From NCBI GenBank assembly GCA_028455995.1, contig JABELC010000010.1, positions 434,001 through 498,000 of the forward strand: a stretch of DNA of 64,000 bases. Direction: 5' to 3'. Position 1 is the stretch's first letter; the number at the start of each line of letters is the position of its first letter. A program made the position numbers and the translations under genes. The notes under the pieces were generated by a model. It ran no database searches and had not been told where the DNA came from. It saw only the letters and a list, made by a program, of their open reading frames with translations. This stretch comes from Scleromitrula shiraiana (lineage: Eukaryota > Ascomycota > Leotiomycetes > Helotiales > Sclerotiniaceae). Shown here one piece after another: positions 22,723 to 34,740 of this stretch.

Positions 22723-23696
22723 AGTATATACTATGAGTATAGAAAGAAGCATAGATATCCAGGCAAGCTGTATAATTCTCGCCGGCGGTTTTACCATCTA
22801 TTCTATAGAACTCGGATCGAGGAAGGTTAGGTCCATTCATATCCATTCATACCTATGATATGGTATGGTATGGTATCTGAATTTTCACGCAGGAGCTGAA
22901 GATGAAGCGGAAAAAAGCTGCTTCTGCATGAAGCTAGTGCGTATGATAATCATCTTGTATTCTTATGTTCATTCGTATAATCATGGTAGATTTCTGGTGT
23001 TATGATATGATGAGCATATAAATGAATGAATGAATTAATTAATTACTTAATGAATTAATACATTATAGTTTTGTAGTTCTGTAATAAATGCATGCATGTA
23101 GTTGTATTTATTATATTAGGCGGCGAGTGAGATAGATGGATGAATAGCTCGAGGGTGGGATGGGATGGATTTTTGGATTAAATGTATGAGGAACTAGACG
23201 AACTAAGTGATTCCCGAGGTCGTTCCTTTTATGTTAAGGGCGAGTGTATTAATATCTTTACCGAATTTAGTTTGTTGGTTATAAGAGGGGCTAGGGTAGT
23301 GTAGTGTGTACTCGTAGTGTGGTGTAATATTAGGCTAGCGGGAGATAATAGTGATATACGGCATTTGATACTATTGGAGATACTTGCTATTTCTCTAGAA
23401 GATAGTATGGATATCTATATATCCGCAACATCAAAACCTCCACATACTCCAAGCTATCTCCGAAGATTTGTTTGTTTGATGTAATTGGTTTGATTGTATT
23501 TAATTTGGTCTTCAAAACCATAACTATAAGCCATATCCCATTTGTTTCATCATCATCATCATTCATACCCATCAGTTGCATAATCTATTTCTCCTTCTCA
23601 AGTCATCTCTTCTCTGTTTTGATCTGATCCGATCTTATCTTGACTCGCGATCTAACGATATAAACCCCATCTTCTCTCCCTCTCCACACTACACAT

Positions 23697-26210
23697 CTAA
23701 TACAACCCCTTACTCTCCCTCTTCAAACTCATCAACCCCCTCTTCGCATCCTTCGCCTTCCACCCAATCAACGGACTCTCCGGCCTCGGAACCTCGGGTC
23801 TCCCCGCAAGGATATCCACCACGCCCTTCAAATCCAACCAAAACTCATCCTTCGGTCTCCTATTCGGCCAATCCGTCTCTTTCTTCTCCACATCCTCCAT
23901 CGCGCTAAACACTATCTGCGCCCCCTTAATCCCGATGACCGTTGAGCTCTGCGGATCCTCGATGATCGTTTTATCGGCTCTGTCTTCGTATTTTTCGAGG
24001 TGCTCGATACATTTTATGGCGAGGCGGACTGCTCGGGTGCGATCCATGGGGGAGGGTGTACCACCTTGTTGGACGTGACCGGGTATCGAATCACGGGATT
24101 CGAAGCGGTCGCGAGCTTCTTCGCGGATCATATCGGCGATGAGTTTGGCGTTGTAAACTTTGGAGGCTTTCTCGTTGATGAGGATGAGACGTCCGGCGCG
24201 GGATTGGCCGGAATCTTTCTCGAAGATTTCTTTAAGATGCTTGATATCTGCTGCGAGCATGGCGATGCTAACACCTTCTTCAGGTGTGTAGACAGCAGAT
24301 GCACCGATAGCAAGACCGGCTAGTGTGGCGACATATCCGGAGCGACCTCCTTGGGTTTCGATAACGAAAACTCTGCGGCGGGAAGCAGATGCAGATTGTT
24401 TAATGGTATCGCAATAACGAACGAGTTCGTTCAAGCAAGTATCCGAACCAATTGAATATTCTGTTCCAGGAACGTTGTTGGAAATTGTAGCTGGGAGTAA
24501 TGTCATAGGAATGCAGAGAGAAGAGTAAGTCTCTCTAGCTTGACGAAGTTGAGAAAGAGCGTGGAAACCTTCAAATCCTCCAATAATGAGAAGACCATCG
24601 ATCTTGTATTTTCCGAAAAGTGAAGCGATCAATTCCATACCAGACTCGGATGGAAGTTCACGATTCATACCAATTTCTGAACCACCCTTGCTTGCCCATC
24701 CATCAACCTCTAACCAATCAAACTCTCTTACGGCTCCTACAGGTTTATCACCGTGGTGACGAGCAAATCCAGCGAATCCATTGTGAATGGCAATTGGTGT
24801 ATGTCCACGAGTTAAGCAGTATGCGACAGCAGCTCTAGTTGCAGCATTAACACCACCAGCAGGAGCACCAACGTGAATAATAGCAATTCTCATATGCTGT
24901 ATAAAGTTAGCTTTGACATGTATAAACGCGAATTTCTACTAACCTTCTTATCTGGAAGACGCATAGAATCATTAAGATCAGTTGCTGTTGTAGTCATATA
25001 TGAATCATAAAAGTCCGAAAATTCCGTATCTCTCAAACTCATAGCTCTATCAAAGTCTTTAGCTTCTATAGCTTTAGCTACTTCTTTTGTATCTATAACG
25101 GCTTGAATCAAAGGCTTTCTTGTGATCTTATTTTCATTGATAGCAATGAAAGGAGTTGGTGTTTCTGGTGTAGCATCAAGGACTGCATTAACTGCCTCAA
25201 CACCTTGTAAAGTGGAAAGGTAACGATCGTATGCGCATGCTGTACCACCACGCTGTACGTGACCTAATGTTGAGATACGTGTATCTAAACCAAGTCCATT
25301 CTCAGATTTGTCTGCCAAAAGGTCCTTGATTGTCTCGGGGGAGATTTTATTTCCTGCTTGATCATGAGCACCTTCAGCGACAATGACAATTGTCTTTCTC
25401 TTTCCAAGTTGACGATGCTGTGGATAAGTTAGATAAAGTAATAAAGTAATGAGGACCAACCATTCATACCTTTCGAACCACTTTACACATTTCCTCCTTC
25501 CAATCATCTGCGCGAGGCTTTTCAGGAATGAAGACAAAATCTGCACCAGTAGCAACACCTGCCATCAAAGCTAACCAACCACAATGTCTACCCATAACCT
25601 CAATGACGAAGGCTCTAGAATGTGATGATGCAGTTTGTTCAATGTAATCGACCATCTCGCAGATTTTGCCAAGAGCTGAAAAGCAACCAATTGTAGCATC
25701 CGTACCCGACATATCATTATCGATTGAACCAACCAAGCCAACAATATTGAGATGTCTAAAAGGAGCGACTTGACTTTCAGATAATTCCTTCTTCTCAATC
25801 AATTCCTTGATCAAGCTTGGCCATTCCGCTCGAAATTTATCCGCTCCGGTTAAGGAACCATCTCCACCACAGATGATGAGAGCATCAATGCCATTCAACA
25901 CCATATTCTTCGCAGCTTGTAATCTACCGGGTCGTTCATAGAATGCCATACATCTGGCGGTACCAATAAGAGTACCACCTTCAGATTGCCATCCGCGAAC
26001 ATCGGCCCATCCCATCTTCTTTATCAAATTTCCTCCTTGGACCAACCCCTCATATCCTTCGTAGATACAGTAAGGCTCGCAGCCTTTATAGATAGCCATT
26101 CGTACACATGCTCGAACGACGCCATTCATACCGGGTGAATCACCACCACTGGTCATGATGGCAATACGTCTTTTCTTTCCATCGAGGGGTAATGAGGGTT
26201 GTGGAGCCAT
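23697..26210 (-). CDS. PFK1: ATP-dependent 6-phosphofructokinase
   Basis: The enzyme phosphorylates fructose 6-phosphate in the committed step of glycolysis. Exons 26210-25470, 25417-24944 and 24896-23697 give 804 residues, the eukaryotic double-domain length. The N-terminal half keeps the catalytic features: TSGGDSPGMNGVVRA, GWQSEGGTLIGTARC, ICGGDGSLTGAD, GSIDNDMSGTDATIG and VIEVMGRHCGWLAL. The C-terminal half repeats the fold with altered residues (HVGAPAGGVNAATRAAVAYC, IGGFEGFHAL, VPGTEYSIGSDTCLNEL), as expected for the allosteric half. The ATG giving MAPQPSLPLDGKKRRIAIMT is preferred over an in-frame one 23 codons upstream, because the intervening sequence is a T/A-rich leader. The leader is purine-rich on the plus strand (26211-26350). 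Confidence 0.96.
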
Positions 26211-26760
26211 GATTTTTTTTTTTCTTTTTTTGTTGACGGGTATAGGATAAGAGGAATAAGAATGTATGGATGTAAACAAGAATCAAAAAAGGTATGAGAA
26301 AGTTAAAAAGTAAAAAAAGGAAGAGAAAGAGGAAGAGGAAGAAAAAGAAAAAGATGATTCTATGGAATTGAATTGAATTATTAGTTTCAGTTGAGCGAGT
26401 AGTAGAATTTTATTTTCTTTAGGATGACGAAGGAGGATTGACAGAATTGATTGTGAAATAATAATAGTCTTGAAACCTTGAAACCTTGGAACTTTGGAAA
26501 CTTGGAGGGGAAGTTTGTTTAGTGGTTTGGTGGTTTGGTGGGCTGGTGGGCTGATACCCTGTAAGTTTTACGATAAAGCTACTCTCTCCTTGTGCTAATA
26601 AGTTCTAACAAGTTCTAACAAAATTGATCTTGGCTTCTTATCGTATTGAAGGACCATTAGTTATCATTTTTATTATATATTTGATCTTTAAGAAATTGAA
26701 TGATATACTAGTAATATAGTATTAAAACTATATGATATCTAGTAATTATATTAATATATT

Positions 26761-26840
26761 AAAATATAATATAATTAAAATATAATATAATTAAAATATA
26801 ATATAATTAAAATATAATATAATTAAAATATAATATAATT
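26761..26840. repeat. 16-bp AT-only tandem repeat, 5 copies
   Basis: Five exact head-to-tail copies of AAAATATAATATAATT are followed by about 120 bp of degenerate relatives, such as AATATAATATAATAAA. The whole tract lacks G and C almost entirely. Confidence 0.9.
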
Positions 26841-27534
26841 AAAATATACTAGTAGTATAATTAAAATATAATTTATATAACTTCAAAATATAATATAATA
26901 TAATAAAAATATAATATAATAAAAACATAATATAATAAAAATACAATATAATCAAAATATAATACTAGTAGTAAACTAGTAGTTCTACCACTTGGACATG
27001 TTATTGAAAAAGGTTCATAGGGCCGATAATTTCAAACTTGAATATAATTGGTGATATATGATTGGTGATTTTATGGTACCTGATAGATGTAGTGTCGGAC
27101 TCAATTCGGGCACTAGAATGTGACATCACATCAACTAGCACTGGGCAAGTTAAGTTAAGTTTAAGTTAAGTTAATAAGTTCAGTTCAGTTCCATTATTGA
27201 TTCGCATTCTGATCAAGTTTTCCTTTCGTATCATTCAATGAAGGGCTAAATGTACTAGTAGAGTTTACAAGATCTCTCTTGTATTTGAATTCGAAGTTCA
27301 TCTAAAAGTAAATAGAGCTTAAGTAATAATAACTGTTGTTAACGCTCAAAGATACGATAAATATTGAATAATTCTAAACCGAGATCTAGTTGTAGGGATG
27401 TACTGGAAATCTCTAGGGGCAGAATAATGAACATAAGATACAACTTCAACATAATGACAACAACATAATTATTAAAAAATTTATGCTTCAAGATGATAGA
27501 TTTTTGGAGAATAGAATGAGCAAGTAATTGAAGG

Positions 27535-27832
27535 AATTATTTAATTATTTAATTATTTAATTATTTAATTATTTAATTATTTAATTATTTAATTATTTAA
27601 TTATTTAATTATTTAATTATTTAATTATTTAATTATTTAATTATTTAATTATTTAATTATTTAATTATTTAATTATTTAATTATTTAATTATTTAATTAT
27701 TTAATTATTTAATTATTTAATTATTTAATTATTTAATTATTTAATTATTTAAGTATTTAATTATTTAAGTATTTAATTATTTAAGTATTTAATTATTTAA
27801 GTATTTAATTATTTAAGTATTTAATTATTTAG
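27535..27832. repeat. Octamer satellite (AATTATTT), about 37 copies with higher-order 3' part
   Basis: AATTATTT is repeated without interruption for about 300 bp. Near the 3' end a G-bearing variant, AAGTATTT, appears at 27751, 27767, 27783, 27799 and 27815. It recurs exactly every 16 bp, so the last part is a dimeric higher-order repeat that expanded after one T-to-G change. Confidence 0.95.
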
Positions 27833-28060
27833 TTATTATTATTTATTTGTTAATTAGTTTTAATGTTTACTTTTAGTGACCGTCTATTACTGTTTCAAAA
27901 ATTATAGCGGGGCACATTGGAATTATTATTTTGTTATCATGATATTGAACAACCGACCTTAACATTGCTTTAATTTCGAATCTTTACTCAACATACTACA
28001 ACTATACATACCATACATGCCTCCTCCGTACTTAATACTTATTGATAGGTAGACTTCAGC

Positions 28061-30298
28061 ATGTCTTCCATTCCAAACCGTCTTCCAATATCCTTGCGCT
28101 CAGCACCAAATTCAACAAATAACGAAATACCTTTAAATGTATTAATCGGAAGAATCAATGCTGAAAGAGGCAGCTTTCGCAATCTCACCGAAGATGCTTT
28201 GCGACAAGAAATAGCAGAAGCAGAAGCTGGAGGAAACGAAGAGGAGAGCGAGACTTCCAGCGAAGATGAAGAGGAAGAGAAGCCAGACCGTATGAAGGAG
28301 CTTCTAGCAGCTCGTGAGGAAATTCTTGCTCATCTTAAGTAAGTTGCACTTTCATATACCATAACAAGTAACGACTAACACAATACTAGTCATGCTCATA
28401 ATGCTTCTATGATTGAGCTCGATTTTATATCCCTCCTTTTATCTAAAGATGCGCCCGTACAAGCTAGCTTATCATTGTCGCAAGCACTTCGCGATGCAGT
28501 TGGAATGGGAACATTGGGTAGCGACAAGCTGGAAGTCTCGCGAGTTACCGAACAACAAATACAGGATAATAGGCGCATTGCTAAGGGCCGGAAGGCATCG
28601 AATCTCAGTAAGACAGTAGATTCGATTTTGGCATCAGCTACAAGATTAGAGAAGGAAATCGATGCGGAAACGAAATATTGGGAACAGGTTCTTGCGGTCA
28701 CTGAGAATGGCTGGGCAGTATGCAGGTTACCTCAGGAAAAACATACACTTGGTGTTCGGTTTGGGTTTTCAGAAGGTTGGTCATATCAATTCTATACATG
28801 CCAGATTTAGAACTAATACTTTACAGCTGCTCCCGCTTTTAGAAATCGTAGTCTTGGAGCTCTTCGTCGAAACCCTGATGGATCTATCATTCTAGACCAA
28901 GGAATCGCATCTACTGAACCTCAATCTCTACGAGTTTGCATTGAAACCAATGGGGTCATAACTGGAGAAACCATACTTCCTAAAGCAGTTCCCGACAATG
29001 CGCCAATCCAAGATGTCATCCTTCAAGCACGAAATACAATTTTTGCCTCGGAACTCTGGCAAGAGCTTCATAGAGAAGTGAGAAGCCTTGCATCATACGG
29101 CGTACAATCTCATACAAAGACAAATACAATAACTTGTCCACTATCACCAACTAAAACCATCATTCTCGAACTTCTACCTCTACCTAATGACCCATTCAGA
29201 CCAGTTCTTGGACCTCGACCAGATTCCTACATCGCAACGGGTGTCTATCTAACCTTACACCTTTTACTATCACTCTCCCACCGCCAAAACCATCGTAAAC
29301 GCACAACACCACCACCCCCAATATCTTCCGCCCCACGTCCAAATCAAGCGTACCATCTCCTCCGTTCCCTTCTAACTCGAGTATCCCACGAATCCTCCAT
29401 CTCATCCTTCAATTCGCTCCTCGCCCCTCTCTGCAAAACTCTTCGTTTATCCTCCCTCTCCACTCCTCCAACATATACTATAACACCCTCATCTTCCTCG
29501 CCCTTCCCACGTCTTCCTACCCCGGAAAAAATCCTCACTTCTTTTATCGACCGCCTCGATTCAACCACTACTCTTATTCTCCCCACTCCTTCCCTACCGT
29601 CTTCATCCTCATCCTCATCCTCACCCATAGAACTCACAACCCTAACAATCCAAACCCTCACCACCCTCCTCCCCTTCTCCCGCCCCTCTTACCGCCTCTC
29701 CCTCACACCCTCCTCCTCCCCCCTCCTCCAGATCTGTCCTCCGCCCCAGGGTCTAGGCGATTTCCACGCGGTCAGGAATTATATCCTTTGGCTTGTGGGA
29801 TGCTGGCTTGCTTATTTATTTTCTGATGCGAATACTGATGCGAATACCAATACTGGGAAAGAAGAATTGGGGAATGGAGGATTTGGGAATGGATGGAAAA
29901 TAACACCTCAAGCTAATGTTTTGAGGAAGACGTTTTCGGATGGGGAGGGTGGGGATGGGAGTGGGGGTGTTAAACAGATTATTTTTAGGGTGGAGGAGAG
30001 GGAGAAGAGTGGGGATGGGGATGGAAAAGGCATCAAATTAACTATAAGATGGGAATGGGTAACTGGTAGTATATTAAGTGAAGAGGGGCAGGAAGAGAGG
30101 AAATTGAGTGAGGGGGAGGGGATTTATGAGTGGGTTTGTGGAGGGAGGGGGGAGGGAATGAGGATGGGTAATGGGGATGGGGAGGTGGAGGTGGTGGAGG
30201 TGGTTAGGAGGATTGGGGAGGTGGTTGGGGAGGCGGGGAGGGGGAGAGGAAGGGGGGAGCTTAAGGATATTGGAGGGGGAAAGAGGGAAGGATGGTAG
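28061..30298 (+). CDS. MED17: Mediator complex subunit 17
   Basis: Med17 (Srb4) is the scaffold subunit of the Mediator head module, which links activators to RNA polymerase II in the nucleus. Exons 28061-28338, 28390-28775 and 28827-30298 give 711 residues. The protein begins MSSIPNRLPISLRSAPN and has an acidic stretch at about residues 65-80. The Med17 core follows: AHNASMIELDFISLLLSK, ENGWAVCRLPQEKHTLGVRF, APAFRNRSLGALRRNPDGSI and FASELWQELHREVRSLASYG. The C-terminal third has Ser/Pro-rich and Gly/Glu-rich stretches around the FHAVRNYILWLVGCWL segment. The coding strand changes from C-rich (29280-29720) to G-rich (29830-30298). Confidence 0.9.
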
Positions 30299-30927
30299 GT
30301 GGTGCGGTTCTTTATCACTGATTTACGGGTTTATCCACAGTGATTGGTTGTTTGAAACGGTGTTTAGATAAAAGCTGATGGGGAATAGATTGACTGACTA
30401 TATCATATAAAGAAATGGAATGAGTTGGATTCACGTTAAGTAATTATTGCCATACGTGCTCTATGTGAACTTTATGAATCATTAAATAAAAACAAACGTC
30501 ACGCCTAGTGCATACACAAATACGTAATATTTAGTCCATCATATAGCATCACATTCTACTACACGAGCTATCCAGCTCTTATGTTCTCCATGTTTGTAAT
30601 CTGATCACAGCCATCTCCATGTCCATGTCCATGTCCATCTCCATCTCCATATTTGAAACCAATCCGCAACTTTCCCCATCATATTACAAGTAAATATACT
30701 CCCGACATAGCAATTCCTCAATAAGCAATTAAGCACGATTAGTTGATACATTTTTTCCTCCCTCCTCGCCCGCTATCTTTTGTTTTGTCCGTATTGATGA
30801 GAATGGTCAGGACATAAAACCATCCATGTGAAAAAAAGATCCGCGCATACAAACATCATCCATCCATCCTCATCATCTGTAGAAAGTGACATATCGTCCA
30901 TCCATCCAAATCCCGCACCTCTTCCAT
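30299..30927. other. Convergent spacer, MED17 / PARP-type zinc-finger gene
   Basis: Only 3' UTR-like sequence with CCATGT/CCATCT repeats near 30610-30650 was seen. Confidence 0.7.
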
Positions 30928-32412
30928 CTACTTCCTCCCCTTCCTACCCCTCTTCGCTTTCCCCCCTGCAGCACCCTTCCTAGCCGGCTTACCTTTCGGA
31001 GTCTCCTCCTCCTCCTCCTCCTCCTCAACCTCCATCGCAAGATCATCCTCACTGTCCGACACGAGATCAGGAGCCGCAGGTGATTCCTCCTTAATATTCT
31101 TCTTGCGTCCCTTTTTAGCGGCTGGTTTGGTGAGAACTTCATCGTCATCTTCTTCTTCTTTAATTTCTTTTTTTACCGTGGATTTTTTTCCTCGGGAGGG
31201 TTTACTAGGAGCGGGTTTGACGTCCTCGTCTTCTTCTTCAAATTTGATTTCGTCGCTTTCTTCGTCTTTGATAGCGGATTTCTTTTCTCGGGACGACTTC
31301 TTGGCGGGTTTGATATCTTCTTCTTCTTCGTCTTTGATATCTGGATCTTGCTTGATAGCAGTTTTCTTTCCTCTTACTTTCTTGGCTGGCATGATCTCCT
31401 CTTCCTCGTCACTCTCTTCCTTCTTGGCTTTGGTAGCTCTCTTTTTCTTTGCTGGCTTTTCATCCTCTTCTTCTTCTTCCTCTTTCTTTCCTCGTCCTCG
31501 TTTCTTGGCTGGCGATTTAGCATTAACGCCCTTTTCTCTATCCTTCCTCTCCTTTTCCTCCTTGGCTCGACGGCTTTTCATCTCCGCGGCAAATTCCTTA
31601 ACTGTCTTTTTCAACTCTTTGGCTTTGTTAGTAAGTCCTTTTCCATCCGCTTCCAAAGCATCTAATTCCGTTTGCGCTTCATCCCATTTAGCCTGAAGCT
31701 CTATCTCGTCACCCATTTCAGCTGATTTCTGCTCTTTAATCTTCTTCTTTGACTCGGCTGTTCTAGTGCCCATTTCTCCAAGTCTATTCATCTCTGGATC
31801 CTACAATGTTGTGAGTATAATGTGTAAATAATGTCGAAATTCACTTACACCCTTCCAATCCTCTGGGTCAATAAATCCTTGCTCAACAACACGTCGAACC
31901 TTCTCCTGCAAATCCGGATGATCATTCAGACTACCCTTCCCACCATCATCATAGCCATCAAGAAAATCCCAGCGATATACGCCAGAATCAAGATTATCCT
32001 CACCCTCTAGATAGTGTCGCATATGCTCAAGCTGCTTGCCGGTAATACAACCCCTATGGAATTACGTTCAACATCATATTCGCGACAAATTGGAATATTG
32101 TATGTAGACTTACCAATGCTTCCAATGCCATGCACCTCTGTCTTGGATCACTACCCACGTGCCTAGACGGAGTTCATCTTTGGCGATCTTGACATTGTTA
32201 TCTTTACACTCTTTGTTGTTGCAACCCGCACGTCCACTGGTTGCGAGCTCTGTTATTGGTATTAGTACGGTTATATACGAGTCTTAAGAGAAATCATCCA
32301 ACAGAAATGTATGCTTGCTATCACGTGTTGAAAGGAATGTAATGGGGATGAGTAGATGGATTGGATTGATGCACAAGAAGGTAGAGAATTACTTACCAAC
32401 ACGGTATGACAT
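30928..32412 (-). CDS. PARP-type zinc-finger protein with long charged tail
   Basis: Four exons (32412-32397, 32249-32114, 32053-31849, 31800-30928) give 409 residues. The spliced N-terminus MSYRVELATSGRAGCNNKEC with later LRLGTWVVIQD and WHWKHWGCITGKQLEH is a PARP-type zinc finger. The ligands appear to be two cysteines in CNNKEC plus His and Cys of HWGC. In PARP1 and DNA ligase III this finger reads nicked or broken DNA ends. There is no PARP catalytic domain. A WKGDPEMNRLGEMG segment and a coiled, charged region follow. From about residue 190 alternating Lys/Arg-rich and Glu/Asp-rich blocks with recurring PAKK and RGKK motifs run to the end, resembling a chromatin-binding tail. Exon 1 codes for only 16 nt. 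Role in DNA damage is inference. Confidence 0.88.
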
Positions 32413-33992
32413 CTCGAATGCTTTGAATTTTTAGCTTATGTAGCCGTGATACACGCGTATGATCAATGTTATCCGGATTGAGACTTGGATTCAAAACTGA
32501 GCCCGCTCACGTCGAAAGTAAAGTGAGTGGATGCAACCTCTTATTCGTTGATCTTGATATTTAAGTGTTGGAGTATCAAACAAAAACCAGACGTAAAGCA
32601 ATGATGTAGAGTAGAATACAATCAGATTGAGAATGTTGCCTCTGATGATAATAATAATAATAATAATAAGTTGATGAAGATATTATTATGATTGTGTTGT
32701 GTGTTTTGAGGTGAAGAGAGATTAAAAGTTGGAAAGAATATAATTTCGCTTACTGTAGGCAGGCAACTGCACTTTAGGCTTCTTTGCTCGCTCATCTTCA
32801 GGCTTGTTGGGTCAAAGTTTAGTGGATAAGCACTATAAATATAGAATGTTTTGGTAAAGATACTAAAAGTTGTTTGTTTACATATGTAGTTTTAATTGGT
32901 AATATATTTTCTGTTTTGGCAATAATATGATGATGATCATGATAGTGATGGTGATAGTGATAGTGATCATTGTAGTTTCAAGAAGGTTCATCCAAATTCC
33001 CATGCTCATTGTAGAATCTAAAAGCTTCACAGTAACTACATGCCCTACACAACACTCACCCAAAAGTCATCAAACTCATACCTCTTACCTTTCTACGCCT
33101 CCATCCCATAACTACTGCCCATATGTCCTTTTGTATGTGTTACTATTCATCATCCTGACCACACTATACTTTGGATTTACTATTTCTCACACCTCGTGTG
33201 CTGCCTTCAGGACAATATCATATGCTTAGCCAAAGGGAATTCTGGTAATAGCTCTCAAAGCCTGGTACTGAAACATGAATCAATAAGTATGGCTGAAGCG
33301 GTTAAAATGTCTTAATATTTGATAGATCCCAAGTGTCCCAATCTTGCAATGGACCTCAAGATGCAGAAGGTAATTAAGCACTGAAGCAGACTAATTGGTC
33401 TCAAGCTACACTGGGTTTGCCGATGTATTAGAGTAGCATGGAACTAATATTTGCAGCAACAAAGTTCCCATCACTGCTACAAGTTGAAACAACTTCCAAA
33501 GATAGGAATGTCGGTGGACAGTGCACAAAAAACTGTAGACCGTACATGTGCTATGTAGGTAGAAGAGGGTGCCAGATCTAAACGTATTGGTCATCACCAG
33601 GAAGCACTGTATGAAAGTTGCGATGCATCACCAGGAGGATTTTAGTTGAGAAGTTAATTTCTTCGTAAGGTGATCTGCCGTTCTAACATAAGATAGCTTC
33701 GGCATAGCCCAAATTTGGCGGAGGATATGTTCCATCCACCATCATCTTATAACTGTCAACGTGCACGATGATCCGATGTCCGACCTGCTACCTAAGACGC
33801 AGCTTCTACTATTTGCAGCAGAGTCCTTATTATGTAGTCGCAGCTTCCTTTTGCTCGTAAATTTCAGAGATCGTGTAGTATGCTTTGAATCCACATAACC
33901 TAAGAACTGGAGCGACATTGCTTCGTATAGATGTGCGTCCGCGGCGGTGGAATATATAACCATGTCTTCGTACATTGCGTATTGAAGTAGAA
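32413..33992. other. Spacer between zinc-finger gene and COX16 (1.6 kb)
   Basis: No gene was recognised. It includes an (ATA)n tract near 32648-32669 and GATGGTGATAGTGATA repeats near 32940-32970. The COX16 end is its 3' UTR. Confidence 0.6.
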
Positions 33993-34395
33993 TTATAAAA
34001 CACCGTCATGTTCACCAGGTAGTCTCTTGACTCTTTTTTGTTCCCAATCATCCAAATCCTTCGCAGCGAGTCTCTATAATAACCATAAACATTAGAAAAA
34101 TTTCTCTTTAAACATGCCAAGCACTCACATAGTATTCTTCTTTCATATCTACTCGTCTGCCGGCCTTACCAATACCCAATTCTTCCTCTTTACTGACCCT
34201 TCGTACCCGTCTATCATGTTTCTCATATCGGATAGCAGTGACAGGAGTAAGGAAGAAAGACCCAGCAACTATAGTTGCAATGAATGGCAAACCGAAAAGA
34301 GCAAATGGATGTCTTGCAAGAGCACTACGATATCGTGCAGCAATAGTATTTGAGTCTGCTGAGGCTCTAAACTTTTTGTTTGAGAAGACAGCCAT
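33993..34395 (-). CDS. COX16: Cytochrome c oxidase assembly protein COX16
   Basis: Cox16 is a small inner-membrane protein needed for assembly of cytochrome c oxidase around Cox1/Cox2. Exons 34395-34129 and 34073-33993 give 115 residues. One transmembrane segment, FALFGLPFIATIVAGSFFL, is followed by the family signature TPVTAIRYEKHDRRVRRVSK, then EEELGIGKAGRRVDMKEEYY. The second exon supplies RLAAKDLDDWEQKRVKRLPG and the end EHDGVL, all as in fungal Cox16. The basic N-terminal 35 residues could target it to mitochondria. It starts 345 bp from the divergent ATR kinase gene. Confidence 0.95.
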
Positions 34396-34740
34396 TCTGC
34401 GTGGTTAAATTGAGCTCTCTGGCTCTCAAGGAAGATTGAGGATAGAAAAAAGCAGGCGTAAGATATTTATCAAAGTAAACAACGAATATAGCGCTTTGAA
34501 TACGTTAACAATTATCAATTCCTTTTCCTCTGTTCTTATTGAGGGAGGATATGACCTGATGATAATTCTGCCAAAAATTCCCGAGGTCGCCTCTTCTGCT
34601 TTAAGCTTGACTTTCCATGTCAGTCACATGATACCGTGGTTTTCCATCTTCATGAAACGCGTCGATAGTGTTCCTCGAAGTTCCCATCAACCATCCATAT
34701 TGTAAGACAAATACTGTGGTTACTCGATGAACATGCAACA
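34396..34740. promoter_or_regulatory. Divergent promoter region, COX16 / ATR kinase
   Basis: This 345-bp spacer between opposite start codons must hold both promoters. It carries a CCCGAGGTC motif at 34580-34588. Confidence 0.5.

Larger units (their letters stand above)
20955..23696. other. Convergent spacer, metallophosphatase / PFK (2.7 kb)
   Basis: No gene was recognised in this long 3'-to-3' region. It has a GCTT tract (21204-21232), repeated ATCCCC/CCATCT runs near 22100-22160, a perfect 10-bp array (22673-22722) and CCGAGGTC motifs at 22429-22436 (minus) and 23214-23221. Small open frames near 21507 and 22456 show no protein-like pattern. Confidence 0.6.
26211..28060. other. Divergent AT-rich spacer, PFK / MED17, with satellites
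   Basis: This spacer lies between two divergent genes and holds both promoters. The middle is extremely AT-rich, with a 16-bp array at 26761-26840, related degenerate copies to about 26965, and a 37-copy octamer array at 27535-27832. AGTTA/AAGTT repeats occur near 27148-27190. No gene was seen. Confidence 0.65.

Noticed and set aside
25464..26279. Upstream ATG at 26279 as the PFK start
   Set aside because: The 23 extra codons are encoded by a T/A-rich leader and read as non-conserved; MAPQPSLPLDGKKRRIAIMT is the usual type of PFK start.
31103..31696. 197-codon Ser/Phe-rich plus-strand frame
   Set aside because: It is the antisense of the Lys/Glu-rich tail of the zinc-finger gene; low-complexity GAA/AAG coding gives long Ser/Phe frames on the other strand.
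33742..34120. Minus-strand frames overlapping COX16
   Set aside because: They cover the COX16 second exon, intron and 3' UTR in other frames; the spliced Cox16 product explains the locus.
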